A stretch of DNA of 56,405 nucleotides. It comes from Proteobacteria bacterium UBA2133 (GTDB taxonomy: Bacteria > Pseudomonadota > Gammaproteobacteria > Arenicellales > UBA868). The notes beneath the pieces were generated by a model. The model did no database searches and was not told where the DNA came from. It saw nothing but the letters and a program-made list of their open reading frames with translations. Position 1 is the first letter of the stretch; the number at the start of each line of letters is the position of its first letter. The stretch spans positions 1-56,405 of the forward strand of contig DCXP01000044.1 in the NCBI GenBank assembly GCA_002327725.1. Reading direction: 5' to 3'. The position numbers and the translations under genes are program-made. Below are positions 24,150-32,478 of this stretch, in pieces.

Positions 24150-24830
24150 CTACGCATCCCCGCAGGGCCGGTTGATACCCAACAGGCCATCGAGCTTTAA
24201 GACCGCGTCCTGGGCATCGAAACCGACCGCATCAGCGCCGATTTCGTCGGCGAATTCCTGGGTCACGGGACAGCCGCCGACGATGACCTTGACGTTGTCA
24301 CGCATGCCGGTTTCCTGCATACGCTGGATCACTTTTTCCATTTCCATCAGCGGTAACGTCAACAGTGTGGACATGCCGAGGGCATCGGCATCGTGTTCCT
24401 TCACCGCATCAAGAAACGTATCGACATCGATGTCGATACCGATGTCGATCACGTCGTAGCCGTTTGCCTGCAGCACGGCCGCCACAACGGATTTTCCGAT
24501 ATCATGGATATCGCCCTTGATGGTGCCGATGACGACCTTACCATGGGACAGGCGATCGGCGCCGCTGGCCTTAATCCGCTCGTCGAGTATCGCCGTGCCC
24601 TGTTTCATGACATCCGCGGCCATCGCCAGCTCGGGCAGGAAAATGATCCCGGCGCCGAAATCCTCACCGACTTTGCCGATCCCCCGGCCCAGGCCCTTTT
24701 CCACCGCTTCCAGCGGATCGACGCCGGCCTCCAGGCCCGCGTTGACCAGCTCGACGCACTCTTCCTCTTCACCGTCGATCACGGCCTGGGCCAGTTTTTC
24801 AAAATACTCATCGTTGATTTCGATAGCCAT
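24150..24830 (-). CDS. Methyltransferase cognate corrinoid protein (MtbC/MtgC type)
   Basis: Cobalamin carrier (226 aa). The N-terminal helical cap (residues 1-90, with LPELAMAADVMKQG) is followed by a Rossmann B12-binding domain with the base-off motif GDIHDIGK (106-113, ligand His109), GMSTLLT near 153, and VIVGGCPV. The ATG at 24830 has a GAGGAC site and the normal start MAIEINDEYF; the frame extends 11 codons further without support. The Co(I) form accepts a methyl group from the MttB-family enzyme encoded immediately upstream and passes it to the methyl-THF methyltransferase at 31.4 kb. Confidence 0.92.
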   Translation of the reverse strand: MAIEINDEYFEKLAQAVIDGEEEECVELVNAGLEAGVDPLEAVEKGLGRGIGKVGEDFGAGIIFLPELAMAADVMKQGTAILDERIKASGADRLSHGKVVIGTIKGDIHDIGKSVVAAVLQANGYDVIDIGIDIDVDTFLDAVKEHDADALGMSTLLTLPLMEMEKVIQRMQETGMRDNVKVIVGGCPVTQEFADEIGADAVGFDAQDAVLKLDGLLGINRPCGDA

Positions 24831-24859
24831 CTTGATTGTCCTCACAATCAGCGCTTGTA

Positions 24860-26317
24860 TCAACCGAGGTCGCGTTTCAAGCAGAAGTCCAGATAGGAGT
24901 CCAGCTCCTGCTGCAGCTCAGGCGCCACCGGGGACTGGTGATTCTCGAGAATCCCGATCGCTTCCTGTTTGGCTTTTTCCTGCAGCTCGACGTGGCCCCG
25001 TTGCCAGGACTCGAAGAACTCCTTGTTGTTCAGTGTGGGCATGAAAAACTCTTCGCGGAACCATTTCCGGGTGTGCTTCTCCTTCATGTAACTGCCCGGC
25101 AGCGGGCCGACCTTCAGGATCGTATCGACGGAGAGCCTGTCCTCGTCGATCTGGATGCCCTTCAGGTACTCGCCGATGTAAGCCGCCATCTCGTTTTCCA
25201 GCACCATTTCCGGCCACGACACGAGGTTGAATCCGGCCGTGCCGCCAATATCGATGATCCAGTTCACGCCGGCGAGGGCATAGTTGTAGTTCTTCAGCGC
25301 TTTTTCATGTGCGGTCTGCTGGTCGAACTCACAGGAATCACTCATGCCAAAACCGACGATGGGAACGTCGTGGTACTTCGCCATGGCCGCGATGCCGCCG
25401 CCGTTGATACCGTATTCCGGTGTACCCGTCGCCCACAAGCCGGTGCGCATGTCCATGGCGGGGCTGAAGGAACAGAATGCCAGCGGATGCCCGGGTTTGT
25501 AACTCTGGGACTGGACCACCAGGGCGTACATCTCGGCCATGCACTGGACCAGCATGCCGGCCCGGGTGGCCGGACCGGTGGCACCCCCCATCAGAGCGCT
25601 CTCGATGGACAGCGGCGTACCGCTGTCGCAAAAGCCGATCAGCCAATCGGTGTAGTGCACATCGATCACGCGGGGCGGATTGACCACGACATGACCCAGC
25701 ATGTGCGGCTTGCGCCGCATCTCCTCCTCGCCACCGGCCGCCATCTGCCACATCTTGATCAGATCGGACACTTCATGCTCGGCGCCGGTGTTGTAGACCC
25801 AGGTGCCGGGCTTGTTGGTGTGCTTCATCCACTCCGTGGTCAGGATCTGGGAGTTGCAGATCATCTCTTCGTCGTAGAGCCACATGACCGGCTTGTACAG
25901 ACCGTGCACGTTCTCAAGGGCGTCGGCCATCAAGGTGCCGTCGATGGCATCCTGGCGGGTGGCCTTGCGGCGCTCGCCGCTGTGGATGTCGTCGATGTAG
26001 CGCCCGGTCACCGTGCAAAAGTGGACTTCCCCAGTGCCGATGGAGCAATCGAGGTCTGGATCATTGCGGCCGTGCAGTGTGAAACTGCCGGGGCACTGAC
26101 CCAGGGCATCCATGACGACATTTTCCGGGAACTTAACCAGTTCACGATTGTTTTCAAGCGTGCATCCCGCGTCTTCGAACATCTTCGCCGCGCGCTCATC
26201 GTCACAACGCAATCCCCCCTGCTCGAGAACGCGAATGGCCGCGGCGTGCACGCTCTCACATTCTTCGGTGGTAATGGGGTAAACGGAACCGACAAGTTTT
26301 CCATCGAAACCCTTCAT
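24860..26317 (-). CDS. MttB-family quaternary amine methyltransferase, non-pyrrolysine (glycine betaine methyltransferase-like)
   Basis: 485 aa, belonging to the trimethylamine methyltransferase superfamily (COG5598). The frame is continuous with no internal amber codon, so no pyrrolysine is used. Non-Pyl members demethylate quaternary amines such as glycine betaine, proline betaine, carnitine or gamma-butyrobetaine, moving CH3 to a corrinoid protein. Typical segments are SVYPITTEECESVHAAAIRVLE, SIESALMGGATGPAT and the TPEYGINGGGIAAM region. A good site (GAGGGCAG) precedes the ATG. The corrinoid protein follows after 29 bases, a DMGDH-like enzyme precedes it. Glycine betaine is the most economical substrate guess. 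Confidence 0.9.
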   Translation of the reverse strand: MKGFDGKLVGSVYPITTEECESVHAAAIRVLEQGGLRCDDERAAKMFEDAGCTLENNRELVKFPENVVMDALGQCPGSFTLHGRNDPDLDCSIGTGEVHFCTVTGRYIDDIHSGERRKATRQDAIDGTLMADALENVHGLYKPVMWLYDEEMICNSQILTTEWMKHTNKPGTWVYNTGAEHEVSDLIKMWQMAAGGEEEMRRKPHMLGHVVVNPPRVIDVHYTDWLIGFCDSGTPLSIESALMGGATGPATRAGMLVQCMAEMYALVVQSQSYKPGHPLAFCSFSPAMDMRTGLWATGTPEYGINGGGIAAMAKYHDVPIVGFGMSDSCEFDQQTAHEKALKNYNYALAGVNWIIDIGGTAGFNLVSWPEMVLENEMAAYIGEYLKGIQIDEDRLSVDTILKVGPLPGSYMKEKHTRKWFREEFFMPTLNNKEFFESWQRGHVELQEKAKQEAIGILENHQSPVAPELQQELDSYLDFCLKRDLG

Positions 26318-26382
26318 GATCTGCCCTCTTCAGGTACTGAATACCGGGTTGGAATTGATCTGCATGAACATCATCACGCCAG

Positions 26383-28830
26383 CTACATCTTCACCCTGGC
26401 ACCGGTCGGATCGTAGAAAGGCTTTAGCGATGCCTCGGCCGGCCAGGATTCACAGGCGATCTCGATCTCGAACTCCGAGTTGTCGATCAGCTCGGTGGTG
26501 ACACCCTCGGGATGATTGACGTAACCCATGCCAACCGCACTGCCCAGGGTGAAACCATAAGCGCCCGAACTCAGGTATCCGACGATCTCGCCGTCCATGC
26601 GGATCAGTTCATCGTGAAACAGCGCCGGTTCCGGATCTTTCAGCTTGAACAGGACCATGCGGCGGTTGAGCACCCGGCCGGCCTGGGGCAGCAATGCTTC
26701 GCGGCCTTTGAATCCGCCGGGCTTGTTCATTCCGACGATGAAACCGAGGCCGGCCTCGAACGGCGTGTCGTCGGGCGCCAGGTCGAGTACGAACTCCCGA
26801 TAGCCGCGCTCGCAGCGCAGGTGCTCCAGGGCGTGATAGCCTGCCTGCTTCAGATCAAACGACTGGCCCGCTTGCAGCACGATGTCGTAGACATCCTGCA
26901 CGAATTCCGACGGGACTTGCAGTTCCCAACCCAACTCGCCGACAAAGGTCTGGCGCTTGGCGCGTACGCGTGCATAACCGATGTCGATTTCCCGCGCCGT
27001 CAGGAAGGGAAAGGCCGGGTTGGAAAGGTCGGCATCGGTGATTGACTGCAGCAGATCCCGCGATCGCGGGCCCTGTATATTGAGCACCGAATACGCCGCG
27101 GTGACGTCGGTGATGGTGACATGCTGGTCGGGCTGGATGTGTCTGGCGATCCAGTTCATGTCACGGCTGTGCACGCCGGCGGATGAGTATACGAAGAAGC
27201 AATCCGGTGCGCGGCGATCGATGGTGATGTCGCATTCGATGCCGCCGTTGGAATTTAGCATATGGGTGTAAATCAGCTTCCCAACGGCAACATCCACGTC
27301 GCTCACGCACATCCACTGTAGAAACCGGCAGGCATCCCGGCCCTGAATCAGGGACTTGCCGAAAGAACTGACATCCATGATCACCACGCCTTCGCGGGCG
27401 GCCCGGCACTCCCTGGCGGTGTACTCGTACCAGTTGGGGCGGAAGTGGGAGTACCGGTTCTCCGGCGCAACCCCCTTAGCGGCGAACCACATGGGGCGCT
27501 CCCAGCCCGCGGTTTCCCCGAAACAGGCACCGGCGGCGGCCAGCCTGTCATGCAGGGGGCTCTTGCGCGCCGGCCGGGACGTTTCGTGTTCCTTGAACGG
27601 CCAGCCCATCTCGTAAGTATTGCCAAGCGACTCCGCGCTGCGCTCCCGCAGGTAGCGCCTGTTGACCTGGAACGGATGGAATCGCGCCACGTCGTAGTCG
27701 AGCAGATCCATGTCCGGTTCGCCGTCGATGATCCAGCGAGCCAGCGCCCGCGAGATGCCCGGACTGATTTCAAAGCCTTCGGAATTCAGGCCGGCGGCAA
27801 CAAAACAATTGCGCAGCCCGGGTGCCTCTCCCAGACATGGCAGGTTGTCCGGGGTGAAGCTCTCCGGCCCGTTCATGAATTTCGTGATACCGACATCTTC
27901 AAGCGCCGGGATGATCTCCATTGCTTTTCTGTAGGGCAGGATGAAGTGTTCCCAGTCTTCCTGGATCTCGATGAACCGCTGTTCCTCGGGCAGTTTTGCC
28001 AGGGGCAACGGTTTGCCCCGGGGTTCGAAAGACCCGATCAGGAGTTTTCCCGCATCCTCCTTCATATAGGTATAGCCGTCCGTGTCGCGCAGTACCGGCA
28101 GGGTCGGTAGCACGAAATCCATGGCTTCGGTCACGACATACATGTGCTCACAGGCATGCAGCGGCACCCGCACCCCGAGCTGGGCCGCAAAATCTCCGGT
28201 CCACAGACCACATGCCAGCACCAGGGTCTCGCTCGTGATGACACCATCTGCCGCTTTCAGCTCATACTCGCCCGAAGGGAGGCGCCGCATCTGTTCGACC
28301 GCGGTGTCGGTAAAAACCCGGGCACCGCGTTTTTTTGCCCCGGCGATCAGGGCGTTAACGGTGTCGACCGGGCTGAGCTGCCCGTCGCCGGGAACGAACA
28401 GGCCGCCGGCGACGACGCTTTCATCGAGCGCGGGGTACATCTCCCTGACCTCCGTGGGCGAAATGACGTGGGCATCGATGTTGAAACTCCTGGCGAGGCT
28501 GGCACGCCGTTTCATTTCATGGACGCGGTCCATGTTTCGCCCGATGGCGAGGGTGCCGTTCTGCTTGAAGCCGGTGGCCATTCCGGTATCGGCTTCCAGT
28601 TCGGGATAGAACTGGGCGTTGTACCTGGCAACCTCCGTCGTGGCATGACTACCGCGAAGCTGCATGATCAATCCCGCCGCATGCCAGGAAGTACCACAGG
28701 CAAGCGGACCCCGCTCCAGCAACACGACATCAGAGACGCCCGCCCGGGTGAGCTGATACGCGATTGAACTCCCCACGACTCCACCGCCCACGACCACGAT
28801 ACGCGCGTGACCCGGCAGCTCACGACTCAT
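26383..28830 (-). CDS. Dimethylglycine/sarcosine dehydrogenase-like flavoprotein with C-terminal GcvT domain
   Basis: 815 aa. The N-terminal FAD domain (about 1-390) starts with the dinucleotide motif GGGVVGSS (15-22) and has SWHAAGL, whose His50 matches the covalent FAD site of dimethylglycine and sarcosine dehydrogenases. The C-terminal half (about 430-800) is a GcvT-like folate domain with RGYREFVLDL and the ending YDPTGARVKM. Such enzymes oxidise an N-methyl group to the level of formaldehyde and trap it as 5,10-methylene-THF. This is the logical next step after removal of one methyl of a betaine. It is the first gene after a 241-base gap. Confidence 0.9.
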   Translation of the reverse strand: MSRELPGHARIVVVGGGVVGSSIAYQLTRAGVSDVVLLERGPLACGTSWHAAGLIMQLRGSHATTEVARYNAQFYPELEADTGMATGFKQNGTLAIGRNMDRVHEMKRRASLARSFNIDAHVISPTEVREMYPALDESVVAGGLFVPGDGQLSPVDTVNALIAGAKKRGARVFTDTAVEQMRRLPSGEYELKAADGVITSETLVLACGLWTGDFAAQLGVRVPLHACEHMYVVTEAMDFVLPTLPVLRDTDGYTYMKEDAGKLLIGSFEPRGKPLPLAKLPEEQRFIEIQEDWEHFILPYRKAMEIIPALEDVGITKFMNGPESFTPDNLPCLGEAPGLRNCFVAAGLNSEGFEISPGISRALARWIIDGEPDMDLLDYDVARFHPFQVNRRYLRERSAESLGNTYEMGWPFKEHETSRPARKSPLHDRLAAAGACFGETAGWERPMWFAAKGVAPENRYSHFRPNWYEYTARECRAAREGVVIMDVSSFGKSLIQGRDACRFLQWMCVSDVDVAVGKLIYTHMLNSNGGIECDITIDRRAPDCFFVYSSAGVHSRDMNWIARHIQPDQHVTITDVTAAYSVLNIQGPRSRDLLQSITDADLSNPAFPFLTAREIDIGYARVRAKRQTFVGELGWELQVPSEFVQDVYDIVLQAGQSFDLKQAGYHALEHLRCERGYREFVLDLAPDDTPFEAGLGFIVGMNKPGGFKGREALLPQAGRVLNRRMVLFKLKDPEPALFHDELIRMDGEIVGYLSSGAYGFTLGSAVGMGYVNHPEGVTTELIDNSEFEIEIACESWPAEASLKPFYDPTGARVKM

Positions 28831-29071
28831 GCCGTGTCTTCCCAGGGCGATGTCTTACCACCACTCATCGGCTTGTGTGCTGTTCATCGATCACGGTCAG
28901 TGCAGTCAAATAGGTGTTGCCACGCCATCTCGCCGGACGCTGGATTTGTGCTATCACAACGCATTCTTATATTCCAAAATTTTGCTAAAGAAAATTTCAT
29001 TTTATCTGTCTTTAGATTAGCTTGTGGCTATACAAAAGAACGTTGCCGACTCATGTTTCCGGGTACCCCCT
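28831..29071 (-). promoter_or_regulatory. AT-rich gap with candidate promoter for the DMGDH-to-SDR array
   Basis: No gene is seen in these 241 bases. Read on the minus strand, TATAAG (28966-28971) lies 17 bases after TTTTCT (28989-28994), a reasonable -10 with a poor -35, leaving a leader of about 130 bases before the ATG at 28830. The stretch 28960-29040 is much more AT-rich than its surroundings. This suggests the array may have its own promoter separate from the one upstream of the folate methyltransferase gene. Confidence 0.4.
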
Positions 29072-29698
29072 TTATGGTTGATCCAATGCCGCCTTTGACT
29101 GTTTCAGTGAAGTCAGGAAAGCCTCATAGCCGCCATAACCGGTGTGGCGGATTTCAAATCGCAGTCCCAGCTTTTCGGCCGCCTGTTCGGCTTTTCGGCG
29201 TATTTTCGGATCGTCGCTCTGTGCCAGGTAGAGCAGCCGGGTATAGTTGGAGAAGTAGATTCTGGAAAGCTTGGGATTTTTATCAAGCCCCAGTCCCTGC
29301 CAGACCAGGCGCTCAAAGTGCCGCGCCAGAAAATCGGTAAGGAAGAAGGTCCCGCCATCGGCATCCATGATGTCGGCAAAATCGTCGTGGCCGGCGAACA
29401 GTTCGTAGCAATGCGCCCCGGGGATACGCTCGACACCCTCTTCATCGAGCACGGCATCGAGTTTGCCGCCGGTGCCGCAATCCGCATACAGCACGATGAT
29501 GCGCTGAAACCTGTCACGGGAGCGCCGGATCTTGTTGCAGACGGCTTCCGGAATCTGCTGCGGGGTGTTATGAAGATGGGCCGGCAGGCATTCCACCTTC
29601 ATGAAATCCAGGGCGTTTTGATTCAGTATGGCAGTGATCTCACGCGCGATGGCGCCACAGGTGATCAACAGCGTCGTATGCCGGCCGCCAGCCTGCAT
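29072..29698 (-). CDS. DUF1638 domain protein
   Basis: 208 aa, cytoplasmic. It matches the DUF1638 pattern: ITCGAIAREITAIL at the start, LPAHLHNTPQQIPEAV, IVLYADCGTGG (Cys-containing loop) and HCYELFAGHDDF. The biochemical role is not known to me, but this family repeatedly sits beside MttB-type methyltransferases, corrinoid proteins and their activators. It lies 32 bases downstream of the activator gene. A role in metal or cofactor handling for the corrinoid system is inference only. Confidence 0.85.
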   Translation of the reverse strand: MQAGGRHTTLLITCGAIAREITAILNQNALDFMKVECLPAHLHNTPQQIPEAVCNKIRRSRDRFQRIIVLYADCGTGGKLDAVLDEEGVERIPGAHCYELFAGHDDFADIMDADGGTFFLTDFLARHFERLVWQGLGLDKNPKLSRIYFSNYTRLLYLAQSDDPKIRRKAEQAAEKLGLRFEIRHTGYGGYEAFLTSLKQSKAALDQP

Positions 29699-29730
29699 GA
29701 CTCACCACGCCTCCGCCGGGGGGATCGCGC

Positions 29731-31398
29731 TCATTGCCCGATGCCCACCGGAAAACCCATGGCGCCCAGATACCGCTTTCTGAAGCCATCCAGACCTGCC
29801 AGCGACAGGTGTTTTGTTTCGACAGCGATTGTTTCTGCTTCCCGGCGGCATCGATCGGACAACAGGGCCAACTGCGCGCCCAGTCCGGCCGCGTTGGCAA
29901 TGTACTGAATGCGGTCACCGGCAAGATCCGGGATCAGGCCGATTCGCCGGGCACTGCGAATATTGAGGTAGTTGCCAAACCCGCCGGCAAGTAAAAAAGT
30001 ATCGACGTCGTCGCACTCCAGGTTGGCCTGCTGCAGCAGGGCCTGCACTGCGCTCATGATGGCCGCCTTGGCCAGTTGCAGCTGGCGGATATCGCCCTGG
30101 CTCAGAACGATATCCTGGTGATTACCGCTGTCAGCCGGGCGTGCCAGAACAAATTCCGGACTGCCATCTTCGCCGTAGCGCAGCCGCGCCGCAATGGCTG
30201 CCGGCAGCGGCGTTTCCGGCTCCACATGCATCCGCCCTGATTTATCGACGATGCCGAGATCAAGCAGCGCGGCAACGGCATCGATGAGCCCCGAACCACA
30301 GATTCCGAGCGCCGGTGCGTCGCCAATGGTATGAATGACGATATCCCGCTCCACGGCCACCTGATCGATCGCCCCGAAAGCGGCGCGCATACCGTCACGG
30401 ATCTGTCCGCCCTCGAGCGCGGGACCGGCCGGAGAGGAACAGGCAATCAGTCCCCGGTCGCACTTGAGGACGACCTCGGCATTGGTGCCGATATCCGCCG
30501 CGACAACGTTTCCCGGACGGCTGCCGAGTTCCGTGGACAGGATCATGGCGACGGTATCGGCGCCGACAAAGCCGGCGATGATGGGCAACAGGTAGAGTTG
30601 CGCATCTTCATTCAGCCGCAAACCGCATTCGCGTGCCGGGCAATGATAGGACGCCTTGAACACCGGCTCATAGGGCGCATGGCCCAATGGCGTGGGATCA
30701 ATGCCGAGCAGCAGGTGGTGCATGCAGGTGTTGCCGACAACGGTGACCCGGCAGATCTCGGCGCGGGATATGCCGGCCCGCTCACAGGCGTGTTTACCCA
30801 GATCGTTCAGGAACGTCGCGATGCGTTGATGCAGCTTCCTGACGTGGGTTGGTTTCTCTGCGACGTAACTGATGCGCGATATCAGGTCGCCACCAAACAC
30901 CGTCTGAGGATTGAGGCCGGATACACAGGCCAGGGTCGCACCGGTTGTCAGATTGATCAGGTAGCCGACCACGGTGGTGGTTCCGATATCGAAAGCGATT
31001 CCATAAGGTGTTGCGTTTTCGCTGGCCTGGTCAATCAGACCCTGCGGGTCCCTCCATTGGCCCGGCTCGCTCAGAATCTGGAACGAGGTTTCCCGGGTGG
31101 GCGGGGTGATGGCGTAGCTGGATTCAGACTGTGGATAACACTGACAGGCCAGCCGATAGCCCTCGGTTATTTCCTCTGTGCTGAGCTGGGAAAAATCCGC
31201 GGTGCCGGGGGCCGTGGCATTTCCCCTGATCAGTTTGACGCGGCAGCTGCGGCAGCGGCCACGGCCGCCGCAGGTCGCCATAATATCGATGTCGTTCTGC
31301 CGCGCGGCGCCGAGTACGCTGACACCGGCATCGACCGGGAGCGGGGCGCCATCCTCTGTCAGCGTAATGGCGATGGGCTTGTGGCCGGCAGTACGCAT
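29731..31398 (-). CDS. ASKHA-type corrinoid activation protein with N-terminal [2Fe-2S] domain (RACo-like)
   Basis: 555 aa. Residues 1-95 are a ferredoxin domain with cysteines 43, 49, 52 and 85 (CGGRGRCRSC ... CQC). The rest is the DUF4445/ASKHA ATPase fold: AFDIGTTTVVGYL, GLNPQTVFGGDLISR, VVGNTCMHHLLLGIDP, ADIGTNAEVVL and LLAGGFGNYLNIRSAR. Proteins of this type use ATP to drive reduction of inactive Co(II) corrinoid to Co(I). Needing one is expected for a corrinoid methyltransferase working in cells exposed to oxidants. It is followed by DUF1638 and preceded by the folate methyltransferase gene 19 bases away. Confidence 0.9.
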   Translation of the reverse strand: MRTAGHKPIAITLTEDGAPLPVDAGVSVLGAARQNDIDIMATCGGRGRCRSCRVKLIRGNATAPGTADFSQLSTEEITEGYRLACQCYPQSESSYAITPPTRETSFQILSEPGQWRDPQGLIDQASENATPYGIAFDIGTTTVVGYLINLTTGATLACVSGLNPQTVFGGDLISRISYVAEKPTHVRKLHQRIATFLNDLGKHACERAGISRAEICRVTVVGNTCMHHLLLGIDPTPLGHAPYEPVFKASYHCPARECGLRLNEDAQLYLLPIIAGFVGADTVAMILSTELGSRPGNVVAADIGTNAEVVLKCDRGLIACSSPAGPALEGGQIRDGMRAAFGAIDQVAVERDIVIHTIGDAPALGICGSGLIDAVAALLDLGIVDKSGRMHVEPETPLPAAIAARLRYGEDGSPEFVLARPADSGNHQDIVLSQGDIRQLQLAKAAIMSAVQALLQQANLECDDVDTFLLAGGFGNYLNIRSARRIGLIPDLAGDRIQYIANAAGLGAQLALLSDRCRREAETIAVETKHLSLAGLDGFRKRYLGAMGFPVGIGQ

Positions 31399-31416
31399 TC
31401 CGCCGTTCGGATCAGA

Positions 31417-32241
31417 TCATCCGGCGGCCGTCGTCGCCGGGTCGACGTTGAGATCGCCGCCACGGTAGGCTTTCAGGTATCGTTTACAGGCCTTGTCCCG
31501 ACCGAGCAGCGTAGTGGCGGTGATGATACCCGCCATCATGCGGCGATCCAGCGGATCGATGATGGCGGCGTCAAGACCGCAGCCCATGGCCAGCATCATG
31601 TATACCTGGTTGATCAGCCGGCGCTCAGGCAGGCCGAAGGAGATGTTGGACAATCCACAAACCGTGTGAACACCGGGATAGTTCTCCCGGATGCGCCCGA
31701 TGATAGAGAGCGAGGTGCTGCCAGCCTGATATTCGGCGCTGACCGGAAAGATCAGTGGATCGATAAAGATGTCGTCCAGGCCGATTTCGTTTTTCGACAA
31801 AAGCTCGATCAATTCGGCGCCGATACGATAGCGGAGATCGGCATCCTGGGAGATGCCGTCGTCGTTGATGGTGAGTCCGATGACCCGTGGACCGTGTTCC
31901 CGGATCAACGGGATCAGGGCGTCCACGCGTTGTTTCTCTCCATTGATGGAGTTGAGGAGCGGCCGCCCTTTGTGCGCCCTGAAACCCGCCTCGACGGCTG
32001 CCGGGTTCGCGCTGTCGATGGCGATCAGGGCATCCGGAAGTTCGCCCTGGATCAGCTCGATCACCCAGGCCATGACCTCGGGTTCCTGCGCGCGCATCAT
32101 TGCCGTATTGACATCCAGGTAGCTCGCTCCGGCATCCCACTGCCGGCGGGCCTGGTTCAGAATTTGCTCGGCAGCACGTGCTTCCAGGGCCGCGGCAATG
32201 GATTTACGGGTACTGTTGATGCGCTCACCGACAATAATCAT
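31417..32241 (-). CDS. Methyltetrahydrofolate:corrinoid methyltransferase (pterin-binding, MtgA/AcsE-like)
   Basis: 274 aa TIM-barrel pterin-binding protein. MIIVGERINSTRKS at the start, DAGASYLDVNTAMM, LIAIDSANP, LLNSINGEKQR and TVCGLSNISFGLPERR are typical of the methyl-THF methyltransferase family (AcsE, MtvA, MtgA, MetH pterin module). The ATG at 32241 is used because the family always begins with this IVGERIN strand; the in-frame sequence upstream to 32325 is not conserved. It would move the methyl group from the corrinoid protein to THF. It is the first gene of the array, next to the divergent LysR gene. Confidence 0.92.
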   Translation of the reverse strand: MIIVGERINSTRKSIAAALEARAAEQILNQARRQWDAGASYLDVNTAMMRAQEPEVMAWVIELIQGELPDALIAIDSANPAAVEAGFRAHKGRPLLNSINGEKQRVDALIPLIREHGPRVIGLTINDDGISQDADLRYRIGAELIELLSKNEIGLDDIFIDPLIFPVSAEYQAGSTSLSIIGRIRENYPGVHTVCGLSNISFGLPERRLINQVYMMLAMGCGLDAAIIDPLDRRMMAGIITATTLLGRDKACKRYLKAYRGGDLNVDPATTAAG

Positions 32242-32368
32242 TCGTTGTTCCCGGATACGATCTACACGACATGGATGTCGGTGGTTGCCGGATCTGCCCA
32301 TTAGCGGGTAGCCGGAATGCGCCACGGCGTTCCGTGACAGGCATTTTATAACCCAGTCGTTGATGAGC

Positions 32369-32410
32369 TAAATTGCAATTTATCTGGGTATTTTATAGCT
32401 AAAAACTATA
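32369..32410. promoter_or_regulatory. Candidate LysR operator region between the divergent genes
   Basis: Within the 237-base region separating the folate methyltransferase and LysR genes there are two symmetrical elements. One is a perfect 14-bp palindrome TAAATTGCAATTTA (32369-32382). The other, TATAG-CTAAAAA-CTATA (32394-32410), fits the LysR T-N11-A rule, with ATAG and CTAT arms 7 bases apart. Position and form are right for autoregulation and for control of the methyltransferase array. Confidence 0.6.
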
Positions 32411-32478
32411 CAAAATTCACCAAAAAACCTAGACTCAAACTTGTCCACCGGAACGGGTTCCCGACCAGGGGCGGGGAT

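Noticed and set aside
24860..26317. Pyrrolysine-containing trimethylamine methyltransferase
   Set aside because: There is no in-frame UAG within the gene and no pyl genes are in the window, so it is a non-Pyl MttB homologue.
24836..26416. A 526-codon plus-strand frame opposite the MttB homologue
   Set aside because: Antisense to a secure gene; no motif and no ribosome site.
30331..32304. A 657-codon plus-strand frame across the activator and folate methyltransferase genes
   Set aside because: It covers two well-recognised minus-strand genes and their junction and has low-complexity composition.
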